From Neolecta irregularis DAH-3 (Eukaryota > Ascomycota > Neolectomycetes > Neolectales > Neolectaceae), in NCBI GenBank assembly GCA_001929475.1, contig LXFE01002180.1:1-39161 (forward strand): a DNA stretch of 39,161 nucleotides. The letters are read 5' to 3'. Below, in pieces: positions 1 to 11,317 of the stretch (position 1 is the first letter of the stretch; each line of letters begins with the position of its first letter). The notes beneath the pieces were generated by a model. The model was given only the letters and a program-made list of their open reading frames with translations. It did no database searches and had not been told where the DNA came from. The position numbers and the translations under genes were made by a program.

Positions 1-66
1 CCGTCCTGTTCCCGTCCTGTTCCCGTCCTGTTCCCGTCCTGTTCCCGTCCTGTTCCCGTCCTGTTC
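1..66. repeat. 11-bp minisatellite, six copies
   Basis: Six head-to-tail copies of the 11-mer ccgtcctgttc fill the first 66 bases with no visible variation. The array is cut by the window edge, so its full size is unknown. Scattered ccgtcctgt and ccatcctttgat motifs continue to about position 150. Confidence 0.95.
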
Positions 67-1022
67 TTCTATCCATTATCCCTCCTGTCACCATCTATCA
101 CCATCCTTTGATCGATCACCATCCTTTGATTCCGTCCTGTCTTCGCCGATTATCCAGTCCTGTCCTTCACCTCTATCCACCATTCTTATTCATCCTCTAA
201 CAATACTTTACTCTACTCTAGCTATCTAATCTCTACTCTCTACTCTACTCTAGCTATCTACTCTCTATACTACTTAACAGACTCCCTTCTGGAGCATGTC
301 TGGATAGTGTGAAGAGAGGTACAATCATATCCCGGTGGAAGAGGGTGCATAGCCAAGCACTTTTATAATTAGAACCATGTGGACAGTAGCCGTCATCTTA
401 GTGACGACTCACTGCCATATAGGCATGATGATTATCTTGTTAGTACGACTCACTGCCACATAGATATGAGGATTATCTTAGGACCACTCACTGCCAGTCA
501 CCTCTTTGTAACTATCTACTCGCTCTAATACTCATATATGCTCTGCAATACTCAAACTCTTCCATCGAATTACTCTACTCTGACTCGACTCTACTCGACT
601 CTACTCTTTCACTCTGAATCTACTCGTCTTCGCACTGCTATTGCCAAACTCCACTCATACACTAGACTAGTCGCCTCGATATACGACTCCTCCTACCCCG
701 GCAATGCCAATACACCAAAACTACACTATTCTAATCTGCATTAATCTACGTCGTGCTATACCTGCTTGATTCTGGTGGGTCTCATCCGCATTGACACACA
801 ACAATGGCTGTCTCACCTGCCATTTCTGCCCATTGTAAGCAAAGACACCCGCCGTCTCGTTTTGTTCCAACAATCCGTTTGACCCCGTTTCACTTGGCAC
901 CCTCGCAACAATAGTCTCTTGCCATGTTATCGCCTTTTCTATTGTTCGCTGATCAAAACCATGTTCTATATCCACTCTGGCCCTTATAACGCCCCGCTCC
1001 TCTCTCTTGCCATCTCATCCCC
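67..1022. other. Repeat-rich non-coding stretch upstream of STE2
   Basis: No convincing gene is seen. The stretch holds CT/TA-rich simple sequence (ctactctactctagctatct-type words near 205-275 and ctcgactctact words near 580-660). It also holds an imperfect tandem triplicate of about 40 bp at 401-500. The short ORFs here look like chance readings of low-complexity DNA. The last 150 bases before 1023 presumably hold the STE2 promoter; I see no clear TATA box. Confidence 0.6.
401..500. repeat. Imperfect ~40-bp tandem repeat, three units
   Basis: The phrase actcactgcca recurs at about 407, 448 and 486. The first two are followed by related sequence (catataggcatgatgattatctt versus catagatatgaggattatctt). 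The third unit is truncated. This is a degenerate short tandem duplication. Confidence 0.75.
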
Positions 1023-2166
1023 ATGGCTCCGAATGAAGACTTTAACCGCGGCTTTGAAAGTCAGCCCAACATCACTACCAACAGCTATCCGCCGCTGCAT
1101 CAGATACTAAACATCTCTTCACCCCTCGGCTATTCCATCGTCCCCCTCTCAGACATCGAGATCTACGAAGGCACCCGCGTTCACAGCGCCGCTCTCTTTT
1201 CGGCGCTCATTGCAGCCGCAGGAATCATGATCATCATGCTAGCCGTCGTAACGAAACCCGCAAAGCGAAAAACTCCAGTCTTTTTCATGAACCTCGCGTC
1301 TCTCATAGCACTGCTTCTCTCGTCCTCCCTCAGTCTTTCCTACTATTTGTCTTCCTGGGTCGGCATATACGTTCAGTTCACTGGAGACTTTGAGCCAGTC
1401 TCAAAAATGGACCAGGACGTCTCCATCGCTGGTGCATGTAGCCGCGTTCTGCTCATTACCTGCATCGAAATTTCCCTTGTCCTACAATGCCGTATCATAT
1501 GCTCCACCTCGCGGAAAGTAAAATTTCTCTTGACCGCTTTCGCTGTCGCAATCGCTTCCGCTGTCGTCATTCTTTGGATATACCTCACGGTACTTGGAAT
1601 TCAGTCTGGCAACGGTCCAAGCGATCAAGCCCACCTCGCTCGCCAAATTGTATATTCTGCAAGCATTTACTTCTTCTCTGCTATATTTGTCTCAAAACTT
1701 GTTCAAACGATTATGCTGCGAAGGAGACTAGGACTCGAGCAATTTGGTCCAATCCAAATCATCACGATAATGGGATGTCAGACCATGTTTGTCCCAGGTG
1801 TGTTGCCACGTTCTTATCAGTCACATCTAATGAATAGCCCTCGTGACGCTCTTGGATCATTGGGTACAATGGGGATCTATAGCTCCACTTGCCACTAGTC
1901 TTGTCGTTCTCAGTTTGCCGCTATCCTCAATTTGGGCTTCGTCACAATCAGAGATCCTTGCAAACGGCGCCACCGCTAGAAATCTATCTGGCAGGTCTAG
2001 AGAGCGCGGTGGAACAGTCACCAGCTCTCCAACCCCAGAGAAAGGTTCTTTTAATGGACCCAACATCTACGAATTGGAAAAGATCGACAACGTCGATGTT
2101 CACGAACACCATCACGGCGAATTCAATCAGTCTTTTAAAGATTCAACCAAATTAGCCCAGATATAA
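1023..2166 (+). CDS. ste2: Alpha-factor-type pheromone receptor (STE2 family GPCR)
   Basis: Class D seven-transmembrane receptor of the plasma membrane that senses the alpha-type mating peptide and signals through a heterotrimeric G protein. Exons 1023-1797 and 1838-2166 give 367 aa. The 40-nt intron has a ctaat branch site. Hydrophobic segments lie near residues 56-76, 84-105, 137-156, 168-185, 208-228, 243-265 and 272-290. Family hallmarks are the sixth-helix GCQTMFVP stretch and the LPLSS motif of helix 7. Two N-glycosylation sequons (NIT, NIS) lie in the extracellular N-terminus, and a polar tail of about 75 residues follows helix 7. The ATG at 1023 is the first in frame before the sequons. 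Same strand as the CDK8 gene 228 bp downstream. Confidence 0.9.
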
Positions 2167-2394
2167 AAAAGTCTTTTTATGTGTTTTGGAATCGGCCTGG
2201 AGTTTCTTTGCATAACTACTTCTATTATTCATTGATTATCCGGCTTTTCTTGTATAAATAGAATCAATGCCTCGCCTTAGGTAAAATCTCCGTTTGATAA
2301 AAACTCGTTTCTTGAAACGCTACTCTATGATATCCAACGGATCAATTTGTACAACCTCCCATATCGATATTCGGGATACCCGAATCCAGTCGTG

Positions 2395-3713
2395 ATGCCT
2401 CCCCGCAGTAAATCGCCAATGGCAGCCTATCGCGCCCGCGTAATAGCTATCCGCACAAAAGTCCTGGACAAGTATGATATCGTAGGCTTCATCTCCGCAG
2501 GCACCTATGGCCGCGTCTACAAAGCTTGGTATATCACTGGCATTACCGATCTTGACGCTTCAAGCAAAAATAACAAAGACTTTGCGATTAAGAAATTCAA
2601 ACCCGATAAAGAAGGGGAAATCATTCAATATACAGGTCTATCTCAAAGCGCCGTGCGGGAAATGGCGGTATTGTCCCACTCTACCAAGGCTGACTCACGT
2701 AGCTGAATCGCGAATTGAATCACGAGAATGTTATCCGTCTTCAGGAAATCTTTTTGGAGGATAAATGTATTTATATGGTCTTTGATTACGCAGAACACGA
2801 TTTATTGGTGCCGATTGTCTTGCATAATGTTGACTGTTTAGCAAATTATTCACCATCATTCGCATACCGAGCGCAAAGCGATTTCAGAGCAGATTATAAG
2901 GAGTATTATGTGGCAATTATTAAATGGGGTATCATATTTACACCAAAACTGGGTTTTGCACCGTGATTTGAAACCGGCGAATATCATGATCACCGGAGCT
3001 GGATGTGTAAAGATCGGTAGGACGTCATAAGCCAGTTCGAGTCGTGCTGATCTGAAACAAAAGGGGATTTAGGATTGGCAAGGTTATTTCACAGGCCCCT
3101 ACAGCCATTATTCAATGGAGACAAAATAGTCGTGACGATCTGGTATCGTGCCCCTGAGCTTTTACTGGGAGCTCGACATTATACGACTGCTATTGGCATG
3201 TTTTGCTTATCTCGGGTCAGGCATTTGCTTACTAAAAGATATTTGGGCCGTGGGATGTATTTTCGCGGAATTACTTGCACTTCGACCTATTTTCAAGGGA
3301 GAAGAAGTCAAGATGGACAAGCAAAAGGGTCTGCCATTTCAAAAGAATCAGATACAAAAGATCATGGATGTGCTAGGAACACCAAAAGGTATATTAGTCA
3401 CTCGCCCGATGATAATTTGTGGAAGAAGATAGATGGCCGGGCGTCAAGCATATGCCTGAATATTCTCACCTGTCGTCATTCAGAGAGTATCTCATTGATG
3501 TGGATATCTAATGACAGATATCCCTTCAATCTGAAGAGCTGGTTCACTGGCACCGGCGCAACAAACGAACAAGGCTTCAAACTGCTATCTTGCTTCTTCG
3601 AGTACGATCCCGAAAAGCGCATCGATGCATCCAAAGCCCTCCGACATGCATTTTTCACAGAGCAGCCCCGTTTCCCGCCCCTGTTTGACTCTGACGCAGT
3701 GATCATGATCTGA
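2395..3713 (+). CDS. ssn3: Mediator kinase subunit CDK8/Ssn3 (Srb10)
   Basis: Cyclin-C-dependent kinase of the Mediator kinase module; it phosphorylates RNA polymerase II and transcription factors in the nucleus. Exons 2395-2667, 2703-2807, 2842-3016, 3064-3195, 3239-3388, 3426-3486 and 3518-3713 give 363 aa. Diagnostic features are the glycine loop [12 protein letters not shown], the [11 protein letters not shown] lysine region, the CDK8 form of the SMSACRE helix (SQSAVREMA), catalytic [11 protein letters not shown] in place of DFG, and [11 protein letters not shown]. Introns are 31-47 nt. The fourth (3196-3238) begins GC and ends AG, and the sixth is only 31 nt. An upstream in-frame reading exists but has no ATG, so 2395 is the likely start. 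Confidence 0.92.
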
Positions 3714-4163
3714 CGCTTACAGTGCATTTGAAGGGCAAAAGACTGATTATCCCGCCAGAAGAATTACCCAAGACGACAACGATATTAAAAGCACTAGCAG
3801 CAGACCCGGTACTAAACGAGCAGGTCCCAGTTTAGACGACAACACACGTTCTAAGCGGCAGAGATAGGAAACGGTAGGATACAGGGCATATAGAATAGGA
3901 TATAAAAGGAGTCTGTATACTAGTGGGTCGGAAAAAGTAACCTCCAAAATACGAAACCCCCTAAAATAACGGGGTGGTTCTTCTCCACCCACCGCAACTT
4001 CTTCTTTCTTCCCTCTTCCATTGCGCACTTCCGTCTTTTCGCCAGCATCCTGTCGCCTTGCCGCTCAGTCTCTCCTTTCAGTTCTTCTGCGCATACTCTT
4101 CTCCTCGAATAATCCCCCTCTTCACTTCCCTTTACATATCCCCCCGCCCGGTCAATCGCTATC
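3714..4163 (+). promoter_or_regulatory. Intergenic region and probable ARF6 promoter
   Basis: A TATAAAAG box sits at 3901-3908. A long pyrimidine-rich tract (about 3969-4150, tct/ctt runs) follows directly upstream of the ARF6 ATG. CT-rich leaders are typical of well-expressed ascomycete genes. No coding sequence is supported, although the antisense strand of the tract stays open by composition. Confidence 0.55.
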
Positions 4164-4913
4164 ATGGGCGGCTCAATGTCGAGACTGATGGCCAAGGTCT
4201 TTGGATCGAAAGAAATGAGAGTGTTGATGTTGGGTCTCGACGCCGCCGGCAAGACGAGTATGCTGTTGCTACTACTCGATAGTGACCTGTCTAGCGATCC
4301 TATACAAGCTGAAACTCAACCAAAAGTACACTACATCCCTATCTGCTATGAGCATTGACGTCCTCGCAGCGTGACAACAATCCCAACCGTAGGCTTCAAC
4401 GTGGAGACCGTCACCTACAAGAACGTCAGGTTCAATGTTTGGGTATGCAATTTTAAAGGGACGCATTGTGCTCATTACACGAACAGGATGTTGGTGGCCA
4501 AGATAAGATCCGTCCTTTGTGGAGACATTACTACTCGGGAACCCACGCTCTTATTTTCGTTGTCGATTCGGCAGATCGGGCTAGAATAGAAGAAGCCAGA
4601 AGCGAGTTGCATCGTATCATCAACGATAGAGAAATGAGAGACTGTCTGCTCCTAGTCTTTGCAAACAAGCAGGATCTACCGGACGGTAATCACTCTTATT
4701 TATAGTTATACTGAACTTTGTAGCCATGACACCGCAAGAATTGACAGACGAATTGCAGCTTGCCAAGCTTAAAGACAAGCTATGGAACGTCTGTTCAAGT
4801 GTTGCTACCACAGGGGAAGGTCTTCAAGACGGATTGGTAGTCTTACCTTTCTACTACTGCGCTGATAAAAGTCGTGGCTCGGTCATAACGTCAAAACTCC
4901 TCCAAAGAAATAA
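4164..4913 (+). CDS. arf6: ADP-ribosylation factor 6-type small GTPase
   Basis: Arf-family GTPase that acts at the plasma membrane and endosomes in traffic, actin control and polarity. Exons 4164-4257, 4295-4325, 4370-4442, 4487-4685, 4724-4836 and 4872-4913 give 183 aa. Glycine 2 (MGGS) allows N-myristoylation. The P-loop GLDAAGKT is completed across intron 1; switch II is DVGGQDK; NKQD gives guanine specificity; VATTG is the G5 region. Effector-region words [15 protein letters not shown] and RHYYSGT match Arf6 better than Arf1. Exon 2 is only 31 nt, and introns are 35-44 nt. Convergent with the dynactin p25 gene. Confidence 0.95.
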
Positions 4914-5120
4914 ACATTTGAACCGAGTCTCATTCATATTATCCTTACGACAAGTCTTTATGTCTATCAACCATTAATCTAGTCTCTCCTGATCCATTAT
5001 CCTGTCTTCGTTGTCTTTCAAGCTTATTATACTAGACTGGTCCGTTTTAATCTTGCCATGGATATGTAATTCAATAAAATTTAATGGGGATGTATAGTTG
5101 TCTCTGATTTGCATGCCCTT

Positions 5121-5852
5121 TTATGGTCTCCACGATGCAAAGTAATCTCTGGTTTGATTATCGTACAATTCTTGTGTCGATTCTGGGAGCTCGGCAACTA
5201 CTAGCCCTGTCCATCAGTAGACGTGTATTGATCCTAGTTCATACCGGGTCGACCACTTACTATGGAGAATGAAGGAATAACGGTGTTTGCAGGAATGATC
5301 GTATCGTCTTCAATCCGAACGCACTCCTTGATAATTGCAAATTTTCCCTTCCAGTGAGTTGAATATACAAAGTTCCTACAATCACACAATTTTTCCCAAT
5401 TTTAACAAATGAGCCAATAGTGGCCGCCTCAACTGTTGAGCCTTGTCCAATATGAACATGATCACCGATTTTCATTGGGTAGTAGCTAAAAACCCTACCA
5501 GTTAAGCCCAAACATATCCTCTATTTCGATACCCTTTGTAAATTTTGCATGGTGGCTGTATTAGACATCCCCGGTCTAAAAGGCAATATCGACCAATTGC
5601 AACTACGACGCCTTGAGCTGCACCCGCTCTTTTCAGATCACCGCGGATCGTACAATCACTTTGGATTATCGTCTACTGGAGTTTAGCTGATGGCTTGCAA
5701 CAGCAAACACCTTTCCACCTAGAATGATATTCTGCGACCCTCTGATTTTCGATCGTCGGGACACCTTGTTCCCTGTATCCTATATGTCAATTTCGCTGTC
5801 TGGCAGAATCAATTACGGTCTCGATGAATTCTTTCGTTGTGGTCGCGGGCAT
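5121..5852 (-). CDS. DCTN5: Dynactin subunit 5 (p25)
   Basis: Pointed-end component of dynactin, the dynein activator; p25 helps link dynein to cargo such as early endosomes in filamentous fungi. Exons in coding order: 5852-5817, 5779-5711, 5672-5533, 5494-5380, 5347-5245, 5206-5121. They give 182 aa, the usual p25 length. The protein is a left-handed beta-helix built from hexapeptide repeats, seen in [33 protein letters not shown] and [13 protein letters not shown], and it ends in the [11 protein letters not shown] segment. Intron 4 is only 32 nt. The ATG gives a short N-terminus ahead of the first repeat. Divergent from the thiamine pyrophosphokinase gene. Confidence 0.93.
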
Positions 5853-6061
5853 CTTGCAATTTGCGAGGTTGATGGTTCTCAGGCCCAGTCTAAAATGTCT
5901 CTATATTTGAAATTCGGTCTACTATTCACCCTGGTCCATACATGTTCAAAACTTGAACTCTACGTTCAAGTGTAAGCCGGTCGATTCCGCGATTTATGCT
6001 TTCAATTCTCGTCAACATTTTCCATTATTTGGGACGTTCCAGGTTTCCGACAGCTGTCTCA

Positions 6062-6944
6062 ATGTTTAGCCCTGCCAGTTTTATCCGAGCGGAACCAGGA
6101 ATATATGGATTGATTATTCTGAATCAGCCGATCCTTTCTAAATTATTTCTGTTCCGCAGATTATGGAAGATGGGTTATCTATCTAGCCTATTTTGAAAAT
6201 TAAGTGATAGCATCAGTTAGAGTCGCTGCGGATGGAGGAGGAAACAGACTGTATGAAACGTTTGAAGAGAAGGAACGACTTGAATTTGTATGGACTTGAA
6301 ATTACAGCAGGCTAATCAACTAGATACCAGAGTATATCGTTGGAGATCTAGATTCTTTAAAACAAGAAGTGCAGGAATGGTATCAAGCGCAGGTATACTT
6401 CTATTCTTCCCCGATCTCATAAAAAGGGTACCCAAGTGAAGGAACATGAAGATCAGGATTTGACTGATTTCGACAAGAGTCTTTTACAAATTGATGAAGT
6501 GAGTTTTTCTACTCAAAGTAGTTATTCATTCCATCCAGGCAATCAGTAAAACATGCGACGTGGTGGTTCTCAGTGGAAACGGCGGTCGAACGGATCAAGT
6601 TTTCGCAAATATCAACATTTTATATCGACATCAACGACGAATCTTCCTCATCACAGAAGAGAGCATCACATTTGTGGTACGCAAAGGATCCTCGGTCATC
6701 TTGACGCCATGTCGTATATTTGGGAAGACATGTGGTTTGATACCTACTGGAAAACCAAGCATCATCTCGACAACTGGTTTAAAGTGGAACCTAGGTATGC
6801 GGACCTCCTCTACAATGCCCTTAGGCAATAGATCAAATGCATTCAGAATTTGGGGGTATGGTAAGTACGAGTAACGTTATAGTTGAAGAAGAGGTTACAG
6901 TCAATTGCACCGAAGATATTTTATGGACTATGGAACTGAGATAG
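6062..6944 (+). CDS. thi80: Thiamine pyrophosphokinase
   Basis: Converts thiamine and ATP to thiamine diphosphate and AMP in the cytosol. Exons 6062-6173, 6217-6287, 6324-6392, 6427-6498, 6539-6794 and 6832-6944 give 230 aa. Family features in order are LIILNQPI, RVAADGGGNRLY, the acidic VGDLDSL motif, DQDLTDFDKSL, SGNGGRTDQ and, near the C-terminus, GLKWNL, EFGG and STSN. An in-frame ATG at 5996 would add 22 residues (MLSILVNIFHYLGRSRF...), possibly an upstream start; 6062 fits the family N-terminus better. Introns are 34-43 nt. Confidence 0.92.
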
Positions 6945-7934
6945 AACTTCCATATATTCAATATATCAGCCATCCTCATGAAAATAGAATAATCCTTGTT
7001 TGCCATTCTTGGGTTATGCTGATGCGATAGGTTATCGGATTTATGACTCAATCTCGGCTGATTCACCTGAATGCTGTCCCTTGATGAAGAACCCCTACAC
7101 TCAAACTCCTTCCATAAAAGGAATTTCAATATACATCGAATTTCACTAGAAGGATACTGAAAGATGGTGTTCTAAGTTTTCTTCTTAGATCACAGCCTGT
7201 GGAGTACAGGATTTCTTATCACAGCGTATCAGCGTGAATATAAGCGATTCTCAAAGCTATTTAGGGCTTACGGAAGACACAAATAAGTTATAATGCTTGA
7301 AAGTGGTATGATAATACAAACTCTGCAATTCGTTCATTGTTCATCGAATATGGCTATGTTTAGCTCGTTCCTTTCATCAAGCTGGCTCTATAGTTTGGTT
7401 CTACACACTTACCCCTATAATCTTGATTTTTAAGCGCCTTCTTAATTAGCAATCAGCCAGTTCTCTGAAACATTCACAATACATACTGCACTCGTGAACA
7501 ATAGCCTCAGATGCCGGCGTTAGGGGACATTTAGATCAAAAACTGGATTGCAAACGATCAGATTTTCTATCGCCGATGACATGTTCCCATTTCCTCACAT
7601 AAACGAGCACAATTTGAAGGGCTAGCTCCAACGCGGTTAGTATTCTTTTACGAATCACTAATTAATTAGCAGACATACTTTGCAAGGACGCGAAGTGCAC
7701 TAATTTCGTTCCTTGAAGGATGTAGCCATCATTATGGCTTTTCCCGCTGGCTGATGATATAGAACTTCCATTCAATTTTTTACTTCTGCATGGAAGCGGT
7801 ATCAGTAACTCTTGTTGGAATCATATAATGTTTATCACATATAATAACGTAGAGATGACTCAAGATCGATAGCTGGTGTCGTAGAAAAGATCATACTTCA
7901 ATTTAATAAAAAGATATATACAAAAGGGATGACA
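6945..7934. other. Gene-free intergenic stretch between convergent genes
   Basis: About 990 bases lie between the thiamine pyrophosphokinase stop and the CNOT11-like stop. I see only AT-rich sequence with short broken frames, no tRNA-like boxes, no clear repeat and no spliced frame with recognisable protein motifs. It is long compared with other gaps here, so a non-coding transcript or eroded element is possible but unsupported. Confidence 0.5.
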
Positions 7935-9285
7935 TTACTTAATTTCGTGGTCTTCTGCAGTTACAGTCTTGGCAAGCTTGAACAGCTCGGCTGCTTCTGG
8001 GACCCAAAGAAAGTTTACACATAGAGATTGAATGTCATAGAAATATTCCGAGAGGTTCATCACATTATTTCTGAGCAGCGCTTGTATGAATAGACAAAGC
8101 TGTCATGATCAGCGAATGGTTGTCTCTGAGTGTCTTACCAACTGCACTTGACGGGCTTGAGCTGCTCGATCAATTGCGACTTCGTTGGTTATTGCATTGG
8201 CTGGAAGACCCAGGCTTTCAGTTGCCCGTGTTGCGTTCGCGAGAAAGGCATGGACGAGAGTAGATGCATCCTCGGCCGTTAAGGCATTCTTCAAGATTGC
8301 AGGTTGAGTGATAAGAAGGTTGAGAAGCTCTAGAGTTTGAAGATTGGCTGGAAGATATGGTAACGTAGCCAGAATTCTAGAAACGTAAATTTCGCCCACA
8401 GGCAGTGCATACTCTGTCCGCTTCGGCGATTCGAGTAAGATGCTGATGACCAATCTGGTTAGAATTGAATTGAATTTTATCATTTCCGTCAATGTTGAGA
8501 TAGACAAGTCCAGCGATAGTAATGGTAATGTGTCATTTTGCAAGTAATTCATAATGTTCTAACCATATCGGCAATGAATGGTTTTTAGATCACATACTTC
8601 AACCTCAGCTTTTGTAAGCTCCTCAATACTTGCTCTTCGGAAATAATCTCCAACAATTTCGTCTGTGGCTGTTGCTTCCGTTCCGAAAGTTGAACTGCTA
8701 AAGTTGGTGGTCACTGTCCCAGCAACAGAATGTGTATCCATAGTGGCCATATCGCTGATACTCTCATTGTCAATGTCGAGCCTTCCTTGTACTGAAAGTG
8801 TATGGTCATAGGGTGAAATATCGAGCGATTGGAGTTGAAATATGATCGAGGGCGTTACTTCAACTTTTGATAGAGTTAGAGGAGCAAGCTATACCCTCAG
8901 TGAATACTCTAGGCTTAGTATTACCTCTGATCCTTTGCCAGATAATATCAGTCCGATGAGGACGACATTTTTTTCTTGTGTTTGACGAGCTTTGGCAACT
9001 TTCCAGACAGCAACAAAGTGCGCTAGGAAGGGATTCATAGATAGCTCATGATCTGCATAAAGGGAATAAAGGATATATTCACCGTTTGTCTTCTCGATAT
9101 CCTACCAAGTTATCTTGTGTGCTTTTTAAGCTTAATACAGTTGCGAGCGGCGCCTCAATCGCTGAGAGGACATCGCAGGCTGAAACAAACAAGTCACCGC
9201 TTACTACTTCTCTAAATATCGCCGCGACCTCTGCGAAAGACAAATCTTCTCGTCGGATTATTTGGATCAACTCGGGGCCGAGCAT
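7935..9285 (-). CDS. CNOT11: CCR4-NOT complex subunit 11-like protein (CNOT11, DUF2363)
   Basis: Homolog of the CCR4-NOT deadenylation-complex subunit that binds the NOT1 N-terminal arm. Exons in coding order: 9285-9139, 9101-8925, 8888-8598, 8558-8139, 8099-7935; 399 aa. The N-terminal part has the YSLYADHELSMNPFLAHF region. The C-terminal DUF2363-like part has SLDLSISTLTEMI, KRTEYALPV, LEL and finally FIQALLRNNVMNL plus NFLWVPEAAELFKL, closely matching the animal CNOT11 C-terminus. A plausible 5'UTR intron ends in ctacag 23 bases before the ATG. The subunit is absent from budding yeast. Introns are 36-39 nt. Confidence 0.82.
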
Positions 9286-9433
9286 TCTAGAGGGTAGTGT
9301 TAAAATTCTGTAGGTAGTGGGGACGCCTAAATTACTTGCCTTGAACAGGTTTGGTTATGTGCTTATTTTAGAAAACAATCATAAAAGCAAGTCTGAATGC
9401 CCAGAGAATTACAATCTATCTATTTAAAAAGTT

Positions 9434-10509
9434 TTATGTATTCATATCATCGGGCAGCTGGAACATGCGCAATGACTGTACGACCCGCGGATCAACTTGC
9501 ACATCTTCATGCCAATCGCCTTCAACTTTCTTTCTTAATTTTGAAGGCCAATCGTCTTCTTCGGTTAGGTCAGCGTTTTCATCGCCGGCTTCCCATTTAC
9601 GATAGTGGCCAAGTACGACTGCCGTGGTAGCTTTTCCGATTTGATCAGCTAGTTCCCTGCGATTCAGGAATCGATATATACGCCAAGGAGTCCGTAAGAA
9701 TCCAAGTAGATGTGGAAAGGGTACAAGCTGAATTGGTTCGACTGTGTATAGGGCGGGTGTGCAGGATGAATATTCCTTGGGGGTAATATACGCCTTTGGA
9801 ACAGGTAATCTTTTCTCCTTTTCTTCATCTTCCTTTTCTTCAACCTTCTCTTGTTCAGATTCAATGGTTCCAGATACTGGGGCTTCCAGCGGTCCAAGAA
9901 TTCCCTCATGTAGGCCACGGAGAAATTCTTTAAAGGTATGTCGACCAACAACAATATCTGCTCCATGCTCTGGTGATTTTGTGGCTCGAGCAATAAACCC
10001 CCATTGATCGTTATTATTGCCTTCTCCTTTTCTTGATTTTCGTATATGTTCTGCCAATTGATTTCTAACTTCACCTTCCCTTAATCCTTCTTTTAACTCG
10101 TAATCAACAGCGCCGGCATGCAAAATGGGCTTTGAATTAGAATGAATATCCTGAGATTATCGCGTACCTTCACATAATCATTGAAATGATCTCTAGCAAC
10201 ATGTATCGTGTCACCGGGAGGTGCGCTCAACCAAACTGTAACTTTCCTCGGTAAATCCAGTGGCAACAATGGCTGTTCGGCAAGATATCGAACTTTACCC
10301 TTCCATTTCTCTTGAGCTTCTTTAGCCTTCCGACGGTCGTATATGATTGCGCCGGTAAGTGACGAAACCGTAAGAAGAAAAATCGTCCAATTTCTTGAAG
10401 GCAGTTTCCTGCGAAGTCGCGGGAGACCAAGAGCACGAAATGCAGGGTTTCCTTCAGAAGGCTTTGAAGTCGTTGTAACCTTTCCTGGTGTCAATGCAGG
10501 TTGGCTCAT
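9434..10509 (-). CDS. tim54: Mitochondrial inner-membrane translocase subunit Tim54
   Basis: Tim54 is part of the TIM22 complex that inserts carrier proteins into the mitochondrial inner membrane. Exons 10509-10168 and 10129-9434 give 345 aa, with a 38-nt intron. Family features are NPAFRALGLP, LPSRNW followed by a single membrane segment (about residues 41-57), IIYDRR, the LPRKVTVWLSAPPGD stretch, ARDHFNDYVKP, and the DIVVGRHTFKEFLRGLHEG block. A charged linker rich in Glu and Lys sits near the middle. It is shorter than many Tim54 proteins. The ATG is 30 bases from the stop of the preceding same-strand gene. Confidence 0.88.
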
Positions 10510-10539
10510 CGATTTTTGCGATGTGATCTCCCAAAAAGG

Positions 10540-11065
10540 CTATCGAAAACGTAATTTTCTTTGCATCCCGGACTTTCCCGAAATCTTATTCAGACTTGAT
10601 TTTGGAAAAGGTTGAAGCCGAGTTTTTCTAATCAATAGCTTTTTAGTTATATGTCTGGATGTTTGATCCTTGGTTTTTGTTTTGTTTTTATCAAGCGATG
10701 GTACTTGTATCTGCAGAAGGCTAATTCTTGGATTCACATTTTCTGAAACATGGCACATTTCGCCTGTGACGTAATCCTTCCGGTGGGTACTAGATGTTGT
10801 TTTCATCCTTTTCATTGGACCGGACTCGGCTAGTCCCTTTGCTTTGAAAGCCTCTAGAGCCGATCCTCTTGATTGAAAGGGGATTTGAACAAAGGTGGAA
10901 TGACGTCTTGTTCGACACGTCGTTGTCTACTGCTATCTGGTCGATTTGCCAAACATAATGTCTTACGAGGCCCAGAGGACTATGCGATACCTTGTTGTAT
11001 TCCATCCCGACTAAGAAGAGCATTGCCATCGAAGGATCGAATCCAGAATAGTGGCAGAATGACAT
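10540..11065 (-). CDS. Unrecognised basic 161-aa protein
   Basis: I do not recognise this protein. The best model has exons 11065-10967 and 10926-10540 with a 40-nt intron (gtaaga...gcagtag), phase 0, giving 161 aa. The N-terminus has a short hydrophobic patch (MAMLFLVGM). The middle reads RRHSTFVQIPFQSRG and ALEAFKAKG, and the C-terminal half is rich in Lys/Arg and polar. A different donor 24 bases upstream (gtatcg) would shorten exon 1. The stop lies 30 bases from the TIM54 ATG on the same strand, unusually close, so co-transcription or overlapping UTRs are likely. Confidence 0.5.
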
Positions 11066-11317
11066 AGGCCGGGTGATTTCCCCTGCGAAAAGCTAATGGA
11101 GCAGGGATGAGATAAGATAAGAAAATAGAATACATCGACTACGATATGAAGTAGATACCTATACATTGTAGAGAGAACGGCTGGCTCGAGAGGAAAAGAG
11201 TAAATTATGACGAGAAAAGTCCAAGTAGTAATGGAAAAGCGCCCTTAAATGCGAGTGTGAATGCTGCAATGCTGACGTAGTATAAAACGGGTTGCCGTTC
11301 CGTGTCGTCCTCTTATT

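Noticed and set aside
2808..2966. Apparent frameshift in the CDK8 kinase domain after EHDLL
   Set aside because: Removing a 34-nt intron (2808-2841) restores a continuous kinase sequence into HRDLKPAN, so it is splicing and not damage.
3031..3050. tRNA B-box-like word (gttcgagtc)
   Set aside because: It lies inside a CDK8 intron and no matching A box, acceptor stem or cloverleaf could be built around it.
3747..4252. Minus-strand ORFs opposite the ARF6 leader
   Set aside because: They arise from the pyrimidine-rich promoter tract and antisense of ARF6 exon 1, and show no family motifs.
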